Below are positions 48,060 to 59,608 of a stretch of DNA of 64,000 nucleotides, piece by piece. The translations under genes and the position numbers were made by a program. The notes under the pieces were generated by a model. That model did not search any database, was not told the DNA's origin, and saw only the letters and a program-made list of their open reading frames with translations. Within the stretch, counting starts at the first letter, position 1, and every line of letters begins with the position of its first letter. The DNA comes from Phlebiopsis flavidoalba (lineage: Eukaryota > Basidiomycota > Agaricomycetes > Polyporales > Phanerochaetaceae), in the NCBI GenBank assembly GCA_035772785.1, contig JAOCPU010000023.1:434001-498000 (forward strand), given 5' to 3'.

Positions 48060-50632
48060 CGTCCGTAAAGCGCATTCTGGCGTAAACGGTACAGACCCGT
48101 GCAATCCCCCCGTTTCTCCGTCCGCGCTCGGAATTCTCGTACACACAGGCATATACCCTGGACCCACGATCGAAAGCGAACCAGGGCGATCGCATCGTCG
48201 TTCAACGTCACCAACAAACTAGAGAACCGCCCCCCCCCCAAACCCCGGTTTACAGCCCGTCGCCCCCCGATCGCCCTTCTGCTTCCGCCCTAATCCCGCG
48301 GTTCGCCAAGCACCAGTTCATTGGCACGGCATCGTTAGTCCTCACCACGTGCTCTGTTTGCCTAGGAACTCTCGGCCCGTGCTGACGCCCTGAGACCAGT
48401 TCAGAACCAGACGTAATTTCTACGACGGGACGAGGGTTATCCACCGAGTGTGGTATCCCCCCGGGCCAGAGTTCATCGTGATATCAAGTACGCCACATGC
48501 AGTTGCGACCGGCTGGCCCCGCTCGTACTCAATATGCACGACCTCGGGATAGCTTCACCTCGGTGAATTCTCTGGCATACTTGCCGGTACCAAGTAGGTC
48601 TAACAGTCCTCGCTGTCCCGCTCATCATCTCACCTTTCTCCATAGTGCCCCGTAAGCAATCGCCGTCTTCCACACCCTGATACATCGCTGATGACGAACC
48701 TACCTCTCATCTGATCCTCGTTCGATCATTGGCATATCAGACTGTACGTTTTTGCCACACCATCATGCATGACGAACTTCGATCCAATTATACCTTGTTC
48801 CCTTTTCACATCTTCGACATCCAGTCTCGACGCAGTACACGGACGGCGTGACTGGCGCGCTGATCGTCCATCCCTCCGCCGCGGCACCCCGGAGATTTCC
48901 CCACGTGGGACGAGGAACTCGTCGTGCAGAATGATGCGGCGGGACCCAGGCTGTAACCACACATTTTTCAGGGCTCCATCTTGCTTGACGAGTATCTTTC
49001 GAGTGAGTATGTTTTCGCTGTCGCTTGTGAGTGTTAGTAGGCTAATGACCGTAGCCATAGGGCATTGATGGAACTCCGAGGGGGACGAGCCTGTGCACAG
49101 ACGGTCCGGCGTGAGCTCTATCTTCGCGAACCGCTGTAGCGGAGGCTTGACAATTCTTTCAGACTCTTAACGGCTTTAGGCCAGTGGAACGGCGGCGGCG
49201 ACTACTTCAATGTTTGTTCCCATTCGCTCTCACAAAGCGCCCTTTATTTGACCTCCTCCCCAGTTCACTCTCGAAGCGAACATAAGACATACCGCCTGCG
49301 CCTCATTCACTCCGGCTCCTTCGCCTCGATCCGCTTCTCCGTCGACAACCATCCCCTTACAATTATCGAAGCAGACGGCACGCTCGTCACGGCCATACAC
49401 CGTCGCCGAGGCCTCACCCTCGCCGTCGCACAACGCTACTCGGTGCTCGTCACCACGAACGCAACAGGCGGCGGCGCGTTCTGGATGCGCACTGACCCTC
49501 CAGAGCGACATGTTCACGTACGACCAGCCCGGGCAGAACCTCGACGTCCGCGGTGTCCTCCGGTGGGTCATACTCTCCCTTCCTCCGAACGGCGCAAGCT
49601 AACATGTCCCAGATACGGCAGCGCGGCGAACAACACCGCGCTCCCCACGGCGACAGATGACCCCTGCGACCCGTGGCTTCGAACCTCCAGGGACATTGGA
49701 CAATTCTGATCGCTCGCGCGCTCGTGCCTGCCGTTTGCGCGACGTGCCGGGTGCCCGCGCGCACGCGTGGTGTACTCCCTTACGATCTCGCTCAGGCAAC
49801 ACGGCCGACAGCCGCTTCCTCGCCTTCATGAACACCACTGTGAGTGCTCTGACGCCCTCATCATGAGTTGATCAGTGCTCGCACGCTTTAGACGCGACGA
49901 CGCAGAGCTGGGAGCCGCGCTCATGGGACACGACGACGCTCCTCCAGGCGGCGTGCGGCGTTCCAGGCGGGAGCGTAGGTACGGCGGCCAGGGGCGGGTG
50001 AGTCTGCAAGGTGGCGAGAAGCAGTTTCATGATCACGGATGTGGGAAGAATTCGTATCCAGGTGCGGTCGACCTGCAGATTGTGCGTGCCTGTGATTCGT
50101 TCTCTCTCGGTGCGTTGTTGAGCGCGATACTAGGACAATTTGGATCGACGGCGACCACCCGTTCTCACCTGCACGGGCACGCTGCCGTGGATGTTGATGC
50201 TTCTCCTTCTGCATCCATGTGATATGTGAGTCAATGACGCATAGTAGCATGGGGTACTGGCGCAGGACGGTACATCCGGCCAATCTCTCAACTCGACAAC
50301 CCTCTCCGGCTACGTCACCACTTTCTATTTCCCTGACGTATGACGCTCCATACACCTCCCCCAAGCCGCGACACCATCGTCATACCCGCGTACAACTGGA
50401 TGGTCCCCTGCGCTTCGTGACGGACAACCCCGGGGCCTATGGCCTTCACACTGTCGTACGTGTTCTACTACCTTTCGCAAACACCACTGTGCCTGACCGT
50501 GAAGATAGATCTGTCGTGGCATATGGGCCGCGGGGCTTGCTCATGAGCAGATATCACACAGTCTGCCGTCGACGCGGCGCAGCGCATTTGCAGTTCCCCC
50601 AGGCTATCCTGGATCAGTGCAAGACGTCGTGA
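48060..50632 (+). CDS. Laccase-type multicopper oxidase II (frame-broken)
   Basis: This is a paralogue of the gene at 26.5-29.2 kb. Readable blocks, in order, are YPGPTIES and FNVTNKLENR near 48150-48230, the first copper block HWHGI at about 48320 just before a GTTAGT donor, and TECGIPPGQS near 48450. STQYTDGVTGALIVHPS and FPTWDEELVVQ lie at 48825-48930. The second domain is clean: YRLRLIHSGSFASIRFSVD, LTIIEADGTLV and QRYSVLVTTNATGGGAFWM at 49290-49490, then GQNLDVRGVLR. Later come FLAFMNTT, DHPFHLHGH at about 50150 with one extra base, and HC joined over an intron to IDLSWHMGRG near 50450-50530. It ends FPQAILDQCKTS. The N-terminal signal exon was not found. It would act as an extracellular oxidase. 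Breaks are frequent. Confidence 0.7.
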
Positions 50633-50974
50633 AGAGTGGAATGGGGGCTCGATGCAAAGAGAAATATGCGTTCAATCTAAAGGGGATTTTAGTTTGTATA
50701 TAGGATGGATAACCGGTATTTCATTTCTAGCATGTTGAGGATGTGAAGACAAGAACAAGTTCATTGTCTCCCACGAGGACAGAAGATACTGTTGTCTCCC
50801 ATCATCAGACACAAAGCAACACGGGTGATGAATCGATGAGCATGTCTTGTGTTCTACATGGTTCGTGAAAAACGCAGAGTAGCCAATCTCGCGGTTCTGG
50901 TAATCAAAGTGTCTTGGTCTTATTAGATTGTCGTGAGGCTACAGCCAAAGAAAGTGACAAATACCAAGACTTAC

Positions 50975-51185
50975 CTACTGGGGGACGCCAGTGGGCACCG
51001 CGACGTCCGTCTTCAAGATTGGACATCCAGAAATCGCGGCGACTCTTGCCTCGAGTGCCAGTGGACAGCTCAGCACACTACATACGTTGAATCGTGAGTC
51101 AGTTCCCGTCCTGATATAGGCGTAAAATCACATACGTGGGCACGACAAGGGCAACGACAACGGCGGCGAAAGTGTAGAGCTTCAT
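50975..51185 (-). CDS. Possible small secreted protein
   Basis: A start at 51185 gives MKLYTFAAVVVALVVPTYV, a textbook signal-peptide sequence, then LRLYQDGN and a stop at 51101. A further open segment downstream (LSCPLALEARVAAISGCP, then KTDVAVPTGVPQ) ends in TAG at 50975, followed immediately by GTAAGTC. The two parts could be joined by a short intron or a frame error. No family is recognised. It could also be the first exon of a longer gene. Confidence 0.3.
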
Positions 51186-52752
51186 TGGTACGACTGTCGG
51201 GGGTGAGTGAAAGGCGCACTGGAGCACTACCGGTCGATACTTGTAGGCCATGAGGATGAGCTGCGGGACGAGAAGCATGTGGGACTATCTCCACCCTGAT
51301 CCAAGGGTAGCAATGGAGTGATAGCAGTGATACGACGCGTAGAGGATGTGATGCCACAGCGGCGTTGAGAGGGCTTGAACCATGGGATGTTGCGAGTACT
51401 CACTGCTCGTTACCCAATTTGCGAGCTAATCGAGTGTGATAGATTCTGTGTATATTCGCACTGCTTTAATCCAGAGATCTTGCCTATCGGTTGGAAAAAA
51501 GTGGCCACATACTGCGCGGACGCTGTTCTATCAACGAGATGAAACTCGAGGCATTGTCGCATCGTAACTTGATGGTCCCCATCAAGCTCCGTCTGCACCG
51601 GGCACAATCATGACATTATGCTCAGGGCTACGGCCCAGTACCTGGGCATTGATGACTTGCTACAATATAATAGAAGATCTCTTCCGAAATACAACTCGCC
51701 GATGTGGGCCGTGAATCGTGCCTCGGCAAGAACGCACGTCGCGTACGATCTTTGGTTTAATTAACTGGACAAGCCCAAAGGCTTGGTGAGCATGGTCGGC
51801 GTTGACACCAGAACCCAAAAGTATAGATTTCTGAAAAAGGACTTTTGTTGTCCATAGTTCCGGTTTTGGCTAAGACAACCAGCTTGCGATACTTGTATGC
51901 GACTATCGAGGGGACCCGAACGCGAAAGAGCTACGTCCTGAACTAAGTGCTCGTCGCGCTCTCCGAACCTTATTTTGTGGATTCGAGCAGCTGAGCCTCT
52001 TTTGTGTGTTAGTGTTAAATGCATACTGACTTGGTTCTCGAAGACCTCACGCTAACATCGGGGGTTGTTCGCGCCAGACCGGGTCTAGGAGGCGATGAGT
52101 AGAAAGATATGTAAGTATGTAAACCAAACACAAAAGGCGGAGCTGAAGGCCCGCCCGCCGCCCCCCCATGAGCAAGAGTGTAGAAAAAACATCACTCTTT
52201 GCCTTACGAGATGATGGAGGGAAGAGTGGCTGTCGCACACGCGTCGGGATCGGTCACAGGAGGAGCGGGTTCGGCCCAGCGGGGCCAGCGCCCGAGCAAT
52301 CGAGGAAATCACCTTGGTAGTTAGCGCCCTGTAGAAACGCCCAAGATCAGCGAAGGATCCCTCCGTGTGCTTGCTTTCGGTCCAGCGACATGTCTGAGCC
52401 TCTGTGTGGCTGTACATGAATCTTCGTATGTAAGGCTCTCATCGAGGCGTAGAAATTGAGCCAGCAGAGCGTTGGTATTAGCAGGACAATGCAGCACGCA
52501 GCCACCGTGAAGCATGAGATGGCTGGGGGTCCAGGTCACGTGGGGGTCGTTACCCCCCCACCCAAGGTGATATCAGCGCTTGCGCGCGTGCACCCCCCCT
52601 GGTTCGGCACATCGGCCATTGACTCATCGGGGCTCGGGACTCGGCACAGGCGCCGTCGGCCGGAGAGGGAGCGGAGGAACCGGCACGTTCCGGGACAGAG
52701 ACAAGCTTTCGCGCTGCCTGCGTCATTCCAAGCATCCTCATCCCTCACTACC
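51186..52752. other. Intergenic, no recognisable gene
   Basis: This is the 5' region of the dihydrolipoyl dehydrogenase gene. An upstream open frame from 52456 is in frame with it but is Arg/Pro-rich and not conserved-looking. C runs lie near 52139-52157 and 52551-52562. Confidence 0.35.
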
Positions 52753-54646
<1,894 letters not shown>

Positions 54647-54699
54647 CTTCCTCTCCCCACTCCCTTTACATTAGCATATAATATCTTCTGCATCTGTGG

Positions 54700-56829
54700 C
54701 ATTGTTTGACACTTAGTTTACTATAGATGTTTGTGCAAAATTTGAGTATCCAGTCCTGATTTTTTGTGGAAGGCTAAAATGCCACAACAAGGCCAGTAGT
54801 CATGTATGAGTAAGTGGAATACATGTTCACTAAAATAAAACTATCTAATCTGGTGACTATGTTATAAATAACTTTGTACTAAACCAATAAATACACTGAG
54901 GCCATCAGTGTTACAGATTAACTTTAGTGATTTTGCTGGACAGTTTTCAGAAGCATGTTAAATACTAAAACAGCATATTACATATCTTAACTGGAGCACA
55001 TGCTTTAATTGGAATTGCTGTACTAGTAAACTGGCAGTGTCCATAAGTGCCTGGGGACAATTGGGTAGCAAAGATGTAAAAGGCCCAGCTGTTTATTGCT
55101 ACCTAAAAACATTAGAGATATTACAAAAATGTTCTAGACAGCTTTTATACTACAATAGCTCCAGCTTAAAGCTTTACAGTGCTCATTTTACTGGTTAATA
55201 CACTATCACCAAGCAAAGACGCCCTTTGAAGGCATTGTTCACTAGAAGGACTTTATAGTAAGACTGGGCACTCATGCTACATTATCTATCTAATGTGGCC
55301 AATATTTATGTCAATTATACTTAGTTGAGACTTTTGGCCTACAAAATATGTCATTTTGAGCACTTGCTCAGCATTCCAATTTCAAAGTATTCTTTTAGCC
55401 TTTTAGAATATATTTTGGTGAATGTTTACTATTTCATTGCTAGTTATGTAATATTTGCCAGCCGGCATTGCTATATCTGCAAACTAGCAAGGCACATTGG
55501 CAAAAATTGCCAAAGCTCAGCAATGCACATGAATTTCCTCATGAATGTTAACAAGTTATATATCAGAGCACTGATTGAGTTTGCTCAGAGTTTTATACAG
55601 TATCAAGAGAACTCTTGATCTTACATAGGTATAGAGTGTGGAGGCTGGTTTATGATACAAAAAATAGACTAGAGAGAGACATATATCCTTGTTTGACACT
55701 AGAAGAGAGCATCCTGATAAGGAAGAAAGTTTGGGTTGATAGATCAAAATGTTCAAACAGGAACTCTAAAAAAACACTGTTAATAAAAAGAAACTATTGG
55801 TAGATGTTTAATTTGCAATGTCACTTTTGCTACAGTATCTCTTAGCTGTTGTTTGCTTTACCACAGAGCTTTATTTCAGTTACAATATACAGTGACTAAC
55901 AAGAATGGTGTCACACTTGGATGCTGAGCGCTTAGAGAATATCATGTAAAATATTCATCTAATTAGCTACTGAAAAGCTATACTCTTTACAGAATGCTAT
56001 GCTAACAAATGCCTTTTTCAAAATCTACACATATATCATATATGACAATTATCATTTTGTAATAAGCAAATACATTGGAAGTGTATTTATGGAAGATTTC
56101 CTTATTACACAACTAAAGAAAAGGATATAAAATTGATATGGCCCCAAAAAATCATTCAAATGCTGAGTAATTATACCAAAAAAACATGCATATCATGCAA
56201 TCAATATGATTATAAAGTGAATATTGATGCTTTGCATTAGAGCTATATACTCAATACTTTTTGATTTATATTGGCGGTGATAAAATATGAGGCAATATCT
56301 AATTCTTGTTAGCTATACAAAATAGAACACTGAATGTGTGAAAAAAAGGCAAATGTATTGTTGTAATGTGTGGCAAATAACAAATAGCATTTTGTTCTCA
56401 TCATGCTTGCTCTAAGAAATTGTAACTGTAATATGCAGTTAGCCATAATAAATTATAATGCATTATCTAGACAGCATAAAGATAATATCAAGGTATATTT
56501 TGAAATCAATCATTAAATAAAAAATTTTTGTTATTATACAATATAAGGATTCCTATTAAAAAATATATTTATTATGTTTGCCTATTATTTAATGGCAATC
56601 ACTATTTGTAACAAATCTCAAATCCTAAACCCTTTATACTAGTTTATACAATTCTGATTACGTTTCATTAATAGCTCTTTTTACAAATACCTTACGTCAA
56701 AATTTTCTTGAATATTCAATATTCAAGTATGACACATTTTTGTCAGTCATTATATAGTTATTTATAACTAGAACTAAAAAACATTATTCACAACTTACTT
56801 TGACAAAATTATGATGTAACTATCAGAAG
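54700..56829. other. AT-rich DNA without recognisable genes
   Basis: Just 3' of the dihydrolipoyl dehydrogenase the DNA becomes strongly AT-rich and stays so to about 63.8 kb. No protein motif, splice chain or RNA gene is visible here. Short frames such as 55325-55618 are Ile/Tyr/Lys-rich and typical of random AT-rich sequence. It may be old, unrecognisable transposon DNA. Confidence 0.45.
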
Positions 56830-57660
56830 CAAAAATGAACAATATCAGATCAAATTGTATATATTATATATATTTCATTCGTACTTAATACACTAGAAAA
56901 ACTTTTTGTAAAAATATCAAATAATTCATTTATTATTTCTTTAAATATTATTTTTGCAAAAAGTACAATATTTTGTGAAATAATTAAATAATTCATTTTA
57001 TAATTTATTTAAATATTCTTATAGTATAAAGCAAAAATTCCTTATAAAAATATTAAACAATTAATAAATAATTTTCATATATTTTATTTTACTTTTTTGA
57101 ATGCTTTTAAATAGCTTCATTGTTAGTGTTATAAATGTACTGTAGTTTTTACGACCGTACTGGATGGGGGTGTGACCGTGACACATTTGAACCATACTGG
57201 ATGAGCGTTGGCGGCCGCTGTGACGTGTGAACACCCCACCACTATTTGGCAAGGGAAGAAGAAGCGCCGAAGGCGCGCCAAAATTTTGGCCTATAATCCG
57301 AAGTGTCACAACTGGATGAGCCCAGAGGTGACGTGTGACAGGCTGCATTTACCGTTGCGGTAGAAGGGGTCCGTGACGCGTGACATCCAGTACGGTCGAA
57401 AAACTACAGTAGTCTTTGTTTGGAAGCATTAGTTTGATCTGTTAATAGTTTTCATAGCTGATATCTTGATATAACTAGGCTGCACTTAAATTAGCCAGCT
57501 GTGCCTCAAATCAAATTGCCCAAATTGGATTGTGTTTGGATATGTCTGCTATGCTTTGACCCAAATTGGGTTGCACTTCAATGACTAAGTAAGGGGCACC
57601 ATTAGATCTTGCGCTTCTAAGCGCGGAATGAGACCTCATTCCGTCTTGTATAATATATAG
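56830..57660 (+). repeat. Dispersed repeat, copy C (most diverged)
   Basis: This is the most diverged of three copies of one repeat. It contains about two minisatellite units (AATTCATTT..TTTAAATATT), TTGTTAGTGTTATAAATG, the landmark TAGGCTGCACTTAAATTAG, TTGCACTTCAATGACTAAG and the terminal hairpin CGGAATGAG-AC-CTCATTCCG at 57624-57643. It ends in TATAATATATAG at 57660. A TA-flanked inverted-repeat element interrupts it at 57138-57411. The left limit is approximate. The right limit is sharp because it abuts truncated copia gag sequence. Confidence 0.65.
57138..57411. mobile_element. MITE with TA target duplication (Tc1/mariner-like)
   Basis: The element spans 57140-57409 and is flanked by TA on each side. 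Its left end CTGTAGTTTTTACGACCGTA is the inverted complement of the right end TACGGTCGAAAAACTACAG apart from one extra base, and both continue into the paired CTGGATG/CATCCAG. Deleting it and one TA restores the sequence of the other repeat copies (ATAAATG followed by T/GTCTTTGTTTG). It has no transposase. TA target duplications and terminal inverted repeats fit a non-autonomous Tc1/mariner-type element. Confidence 0.8.
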
Positions 57661-58246
57661 GGAGGAGTCTTCAAGATCAACAACATCAGATAGATGTAGT
57701 TGTCAAAACTAATTTCGAACATCTCGAGACGATTGACATGGGCTTGGATCTTGGCCAGAGTGTGTGCAGGCGATACTTGTCGTCTGAGATGCGAGCGTCA
57801 AGGATAGCCTTGAACTCGATGTAGGCATTGCCTAGAGTCGACTGCTGGTGGGCCGCCTTGAGGGCATTCCACATGTTCCTTGCAGTCACTTCACCTTTGA
57901 TAAGGTTAACGATTGCGAAGGTCAGCTTAAGGCGTATGTTGCCACGTGCCTTAGCGTCATTCTCCATCTATCTGTCCAGCTTGTCCTGGGTGCAATTGTG
58001 GCAGCAGATTGGGCCCAATGGACCTCGTCTGTGTTTGTGCCATCAGTGGCAACCTCAGGGACAGCTGGGACAGTTGGGACAGAGCCTGTCTCGATGTTCA
58101 GCCAGTTGCCCTTGGGAGAGAAGGTAGAACTCCATCTCCGTTGCAAAGGTGGTCCAATTGGACCCATCGAGCTTGGGGATAGCCTCGAATGCATGAGTAG
58201 ACGTGTTGTTCTGTGGACAGAATATGTCAGCATTTTGTACTGACAA
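57661..58246 (-). CDS. Ty1/copia gag, 3'-truncated
   Basis: The frame starts at 58246 with MSVQNADIFCPQNN and then IPKLDGSNWTTFATEMEFYL, the usual N-terminus of copia-type Gag. After a shift come HWAQSAATIAP, MENDAKARGNIRLKLTF, EVTARNMWNALKAAHQQST, LGNAYIEFKAILDARISDD and, after another shift, AKIQAHVNRLEMFEISFDNY then LMLLILKTPP. It stops being readable exactly at 57661, where the repeat copy C begins. Gag packages the retrotransposon RNA. No protease, integrase or reverse transcriptase is present in the window, so this is a dead fragment. Confidence 0.8.
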
Positions 58247-58376
58247 AGGTTCACCATAGAGGAGTCACTGAGGGCATCCTCATATGCCATCGCGCAAATG
58301 CAGCGGTATGGCTAGTGGCAAGTATCCGAGAACCAGATTGGCGCAGACTTTTGTTGCACTCAGATTGCGCCCTGTG

Positions 58377-58388
58377 GGGCTCATAACC
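58377..58388 (-). other. Half-tRNA-iMet primer binding site
   Basis: Immediately next to the LTR end, the element strand reads GGTTATGAGCCC. This is complementary to the anticodon arm of initiator methionine tRNA (GGGCTCATAACC). Copia and Ty5 are known to prime from such internally cut tRNA halves. Confidence 0.75.
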
Positions 58389-58620
58389 TGACGGGAGCGT
58401 ATGCTCAACTGCCAAGGTCACTGAGAGGCAAGCTCAGTGTACAGATACTCGCCTGTTGTAGTTATTTAGTGGAGGCACACAAGTGGAGATTGAAAGTAGA
58501 GAGCAATCTAGTATTCCGAGTACAGGTGTGGACCTTATATACATGTGGGATAGCCAGATTGAGGAAGGAATCCAAGAAAGGAAATTGATAAGATAAGGGT
58601 AGAGACTGAGGTTCTCAACA
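58389..58620 (-). mobile_element. 5' LTR of a Ty1/copia retrotransposon
   Basis: On the minus strand the LTR begins TGTTGAGAACC at 58620, the common start of copia LTRs, and ends CCGTCA at 58389, directly followed by the primer site. A TATA-like CATGTATATAAGG lies at about 58532-58545. The length is 232 bp. The gag start lies about 140 bases further on. A matching 3' LTR is not in the window. Confidence 0.8.
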
Positions 58621-58857
58621 TTCGATTTTCTAGAGACAAAACATGCGTAAGCCCCCCAAGGGACTAACCCCCACCTCCATAATCGGGTTGGGCGCTTAGC
58701 TCCTGCACTCCCTTTGTAGCATTGAGCAAAAAGTTAAGGGAAAGGACACTATGAAAATTATTAGAAAAAGCTAGAAAGTATATTTGAAAGAAACATTACT
58801 ATTGCACCAAAGCAACGTTTTGGCAAGACTTTCAAAATTTGATGATTGCAAAGGGTA
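58621..58857. other. Spacer between copia LTR and repeat A
   Basis: No protein motif is present. A short C-rich patch (about 58650-58710) stands out in otherwise AT-rich DNA. Confidence 0.3.
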
Positions 58858-59052
58858 CAGCTGTTGCTATATTAGCTTATATAATGGCATAATTACAAAT
58901 GCTTATTATAACTCACCACAAAGGTAATGTGATGTAATGGTTAAAAGTCAGAAGAGATTGATAAAATGAACTTTTATATATGTATTTGTTATGATTTGTA
59001 GTTAACAAATTTGGGATATGATAGTTAAGATAAAAAAAAATAATATTAAATT

Positions 59053-59054
<2 letters not shown>

Positions 59055-59091
<37 letters not shown>
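59055..59091. repeat. (TA)n microsatellite
   Basis: An uninterrupted alternating TA run within repeat A. The corresponding place in repeat B has a short interrupted TA stretch. Confidence 0.9.
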
Positions 59092-59095
<4 letters not shown>

Positions 59096-59104
59096 TATTG
59101 TATA

Positions 59105-59310
59105 AGGGGAGAGAGACCCTTTTGTAAAAGTATAGAAACACAATTCATTTGATAATACATTTTTAAATATTATTATTGCAAAAGAAGAGACTCTGCTACA
59201 AAATCATTAAACAATTCATTTGATAATGTATTTAAATTCTATTATTGCAAAAGATAAAATCTCCTGTAAAATGATTAAAACAATTCATTTTATAATTCAT
59301 TTGAATATTT
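59105..59310 (+). repeat. Minisatellite of about 74-bp units in repeat A
   Basis: About three units share TCATTAAACAATTCATTTGA, then TAATG.ATTTAAAT and ATTATTATTGCAAAAG..GAGAC. The same unit is present about four times in repeat B (62466-62755) and about twice in copy C. Confidence 0.7.
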
Positions 59311-59469
59311 ATTTCTCTCTCTTAAATGCTCTTTTTAATTGACTCACTTGTCAGTGCTCCCCCGACACCGCATAAATGTTGTTTTTGTTTGAAAACATTA
59401 GTTTGACTTGTCAATGATTTACATAGCTGATGTCTTGGCCTAATTAGGCTGCGCTTCGATTAGTCAGCT

Positions 59470-59590
59470 GTGCTTCAAATCAAATTGCCTATATTTAGAT
59501 TGCACTCCGATGACTAAGCAAGGATTGCCATCAGATCTTGCGCTTCGAAGTACGGAATGAGGTCTCATTCCGTTTTGTAATATATATAGG
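59470..59590 (+). promoter_or_regulatory. Iterated-motif promoter-like block with hairpin and TATA
   Basis: Upstream of the recombinase gene, a motif close to TGCRCTTCRA occurs repeatedly (for example TGCGCTTCGA, TGTGCTTCAA). It is followed by the perfect inverted repeat ACGGAATGAG-GT-CTCATTCCGT at 59552-59573 and TAATATATATAG about 6 bases further on. All three repeat copies keep this order. It resembles a promoter with operator sites, but no binding protein is known. Confidence 0.5.
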
Positions 59591-59608
59591 ACTGGTAATT
59601 ACAAAAAA

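Larger units (their letters stand above)
58858..59590 (+). repeat. Long direct repeat A, left of the tyrosine-recombinase gene
   Basis: This 733-bp copy starts CAGCTGTTGCTATATTAG, contains AGTTAACAAATTTGGGATATG, a (TA)n run, about three 74-base minisatellite units (59105-59310), and the block TAGGCTGCGCTTCGATTAG. It ends with ATATATATAG at 59590. The recombinase gene starts 19 bases later. Repeat B has the same order of landmarks in the same orientation. I see no TG...CA ends and no tRNA primer site, so it is not an ordinary LTR. Confidence 0.75.

Noticed and set aside
52456..52752. N-terminal extension of dihydrolipoyl dehydrogenase in the same frame
   Set aside because: The extension is Arg/Pro-rich and unlike any E3 presequence; a start at 52753 already gives a normal mitochondrial leader.
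55325..55803. Possible gene in the AT-rich region
   Set aside because: Frames are Ile/Tyr/Lys/Asn-rich, overlap on both strands and show no motif; chance openness is expected in this composition.
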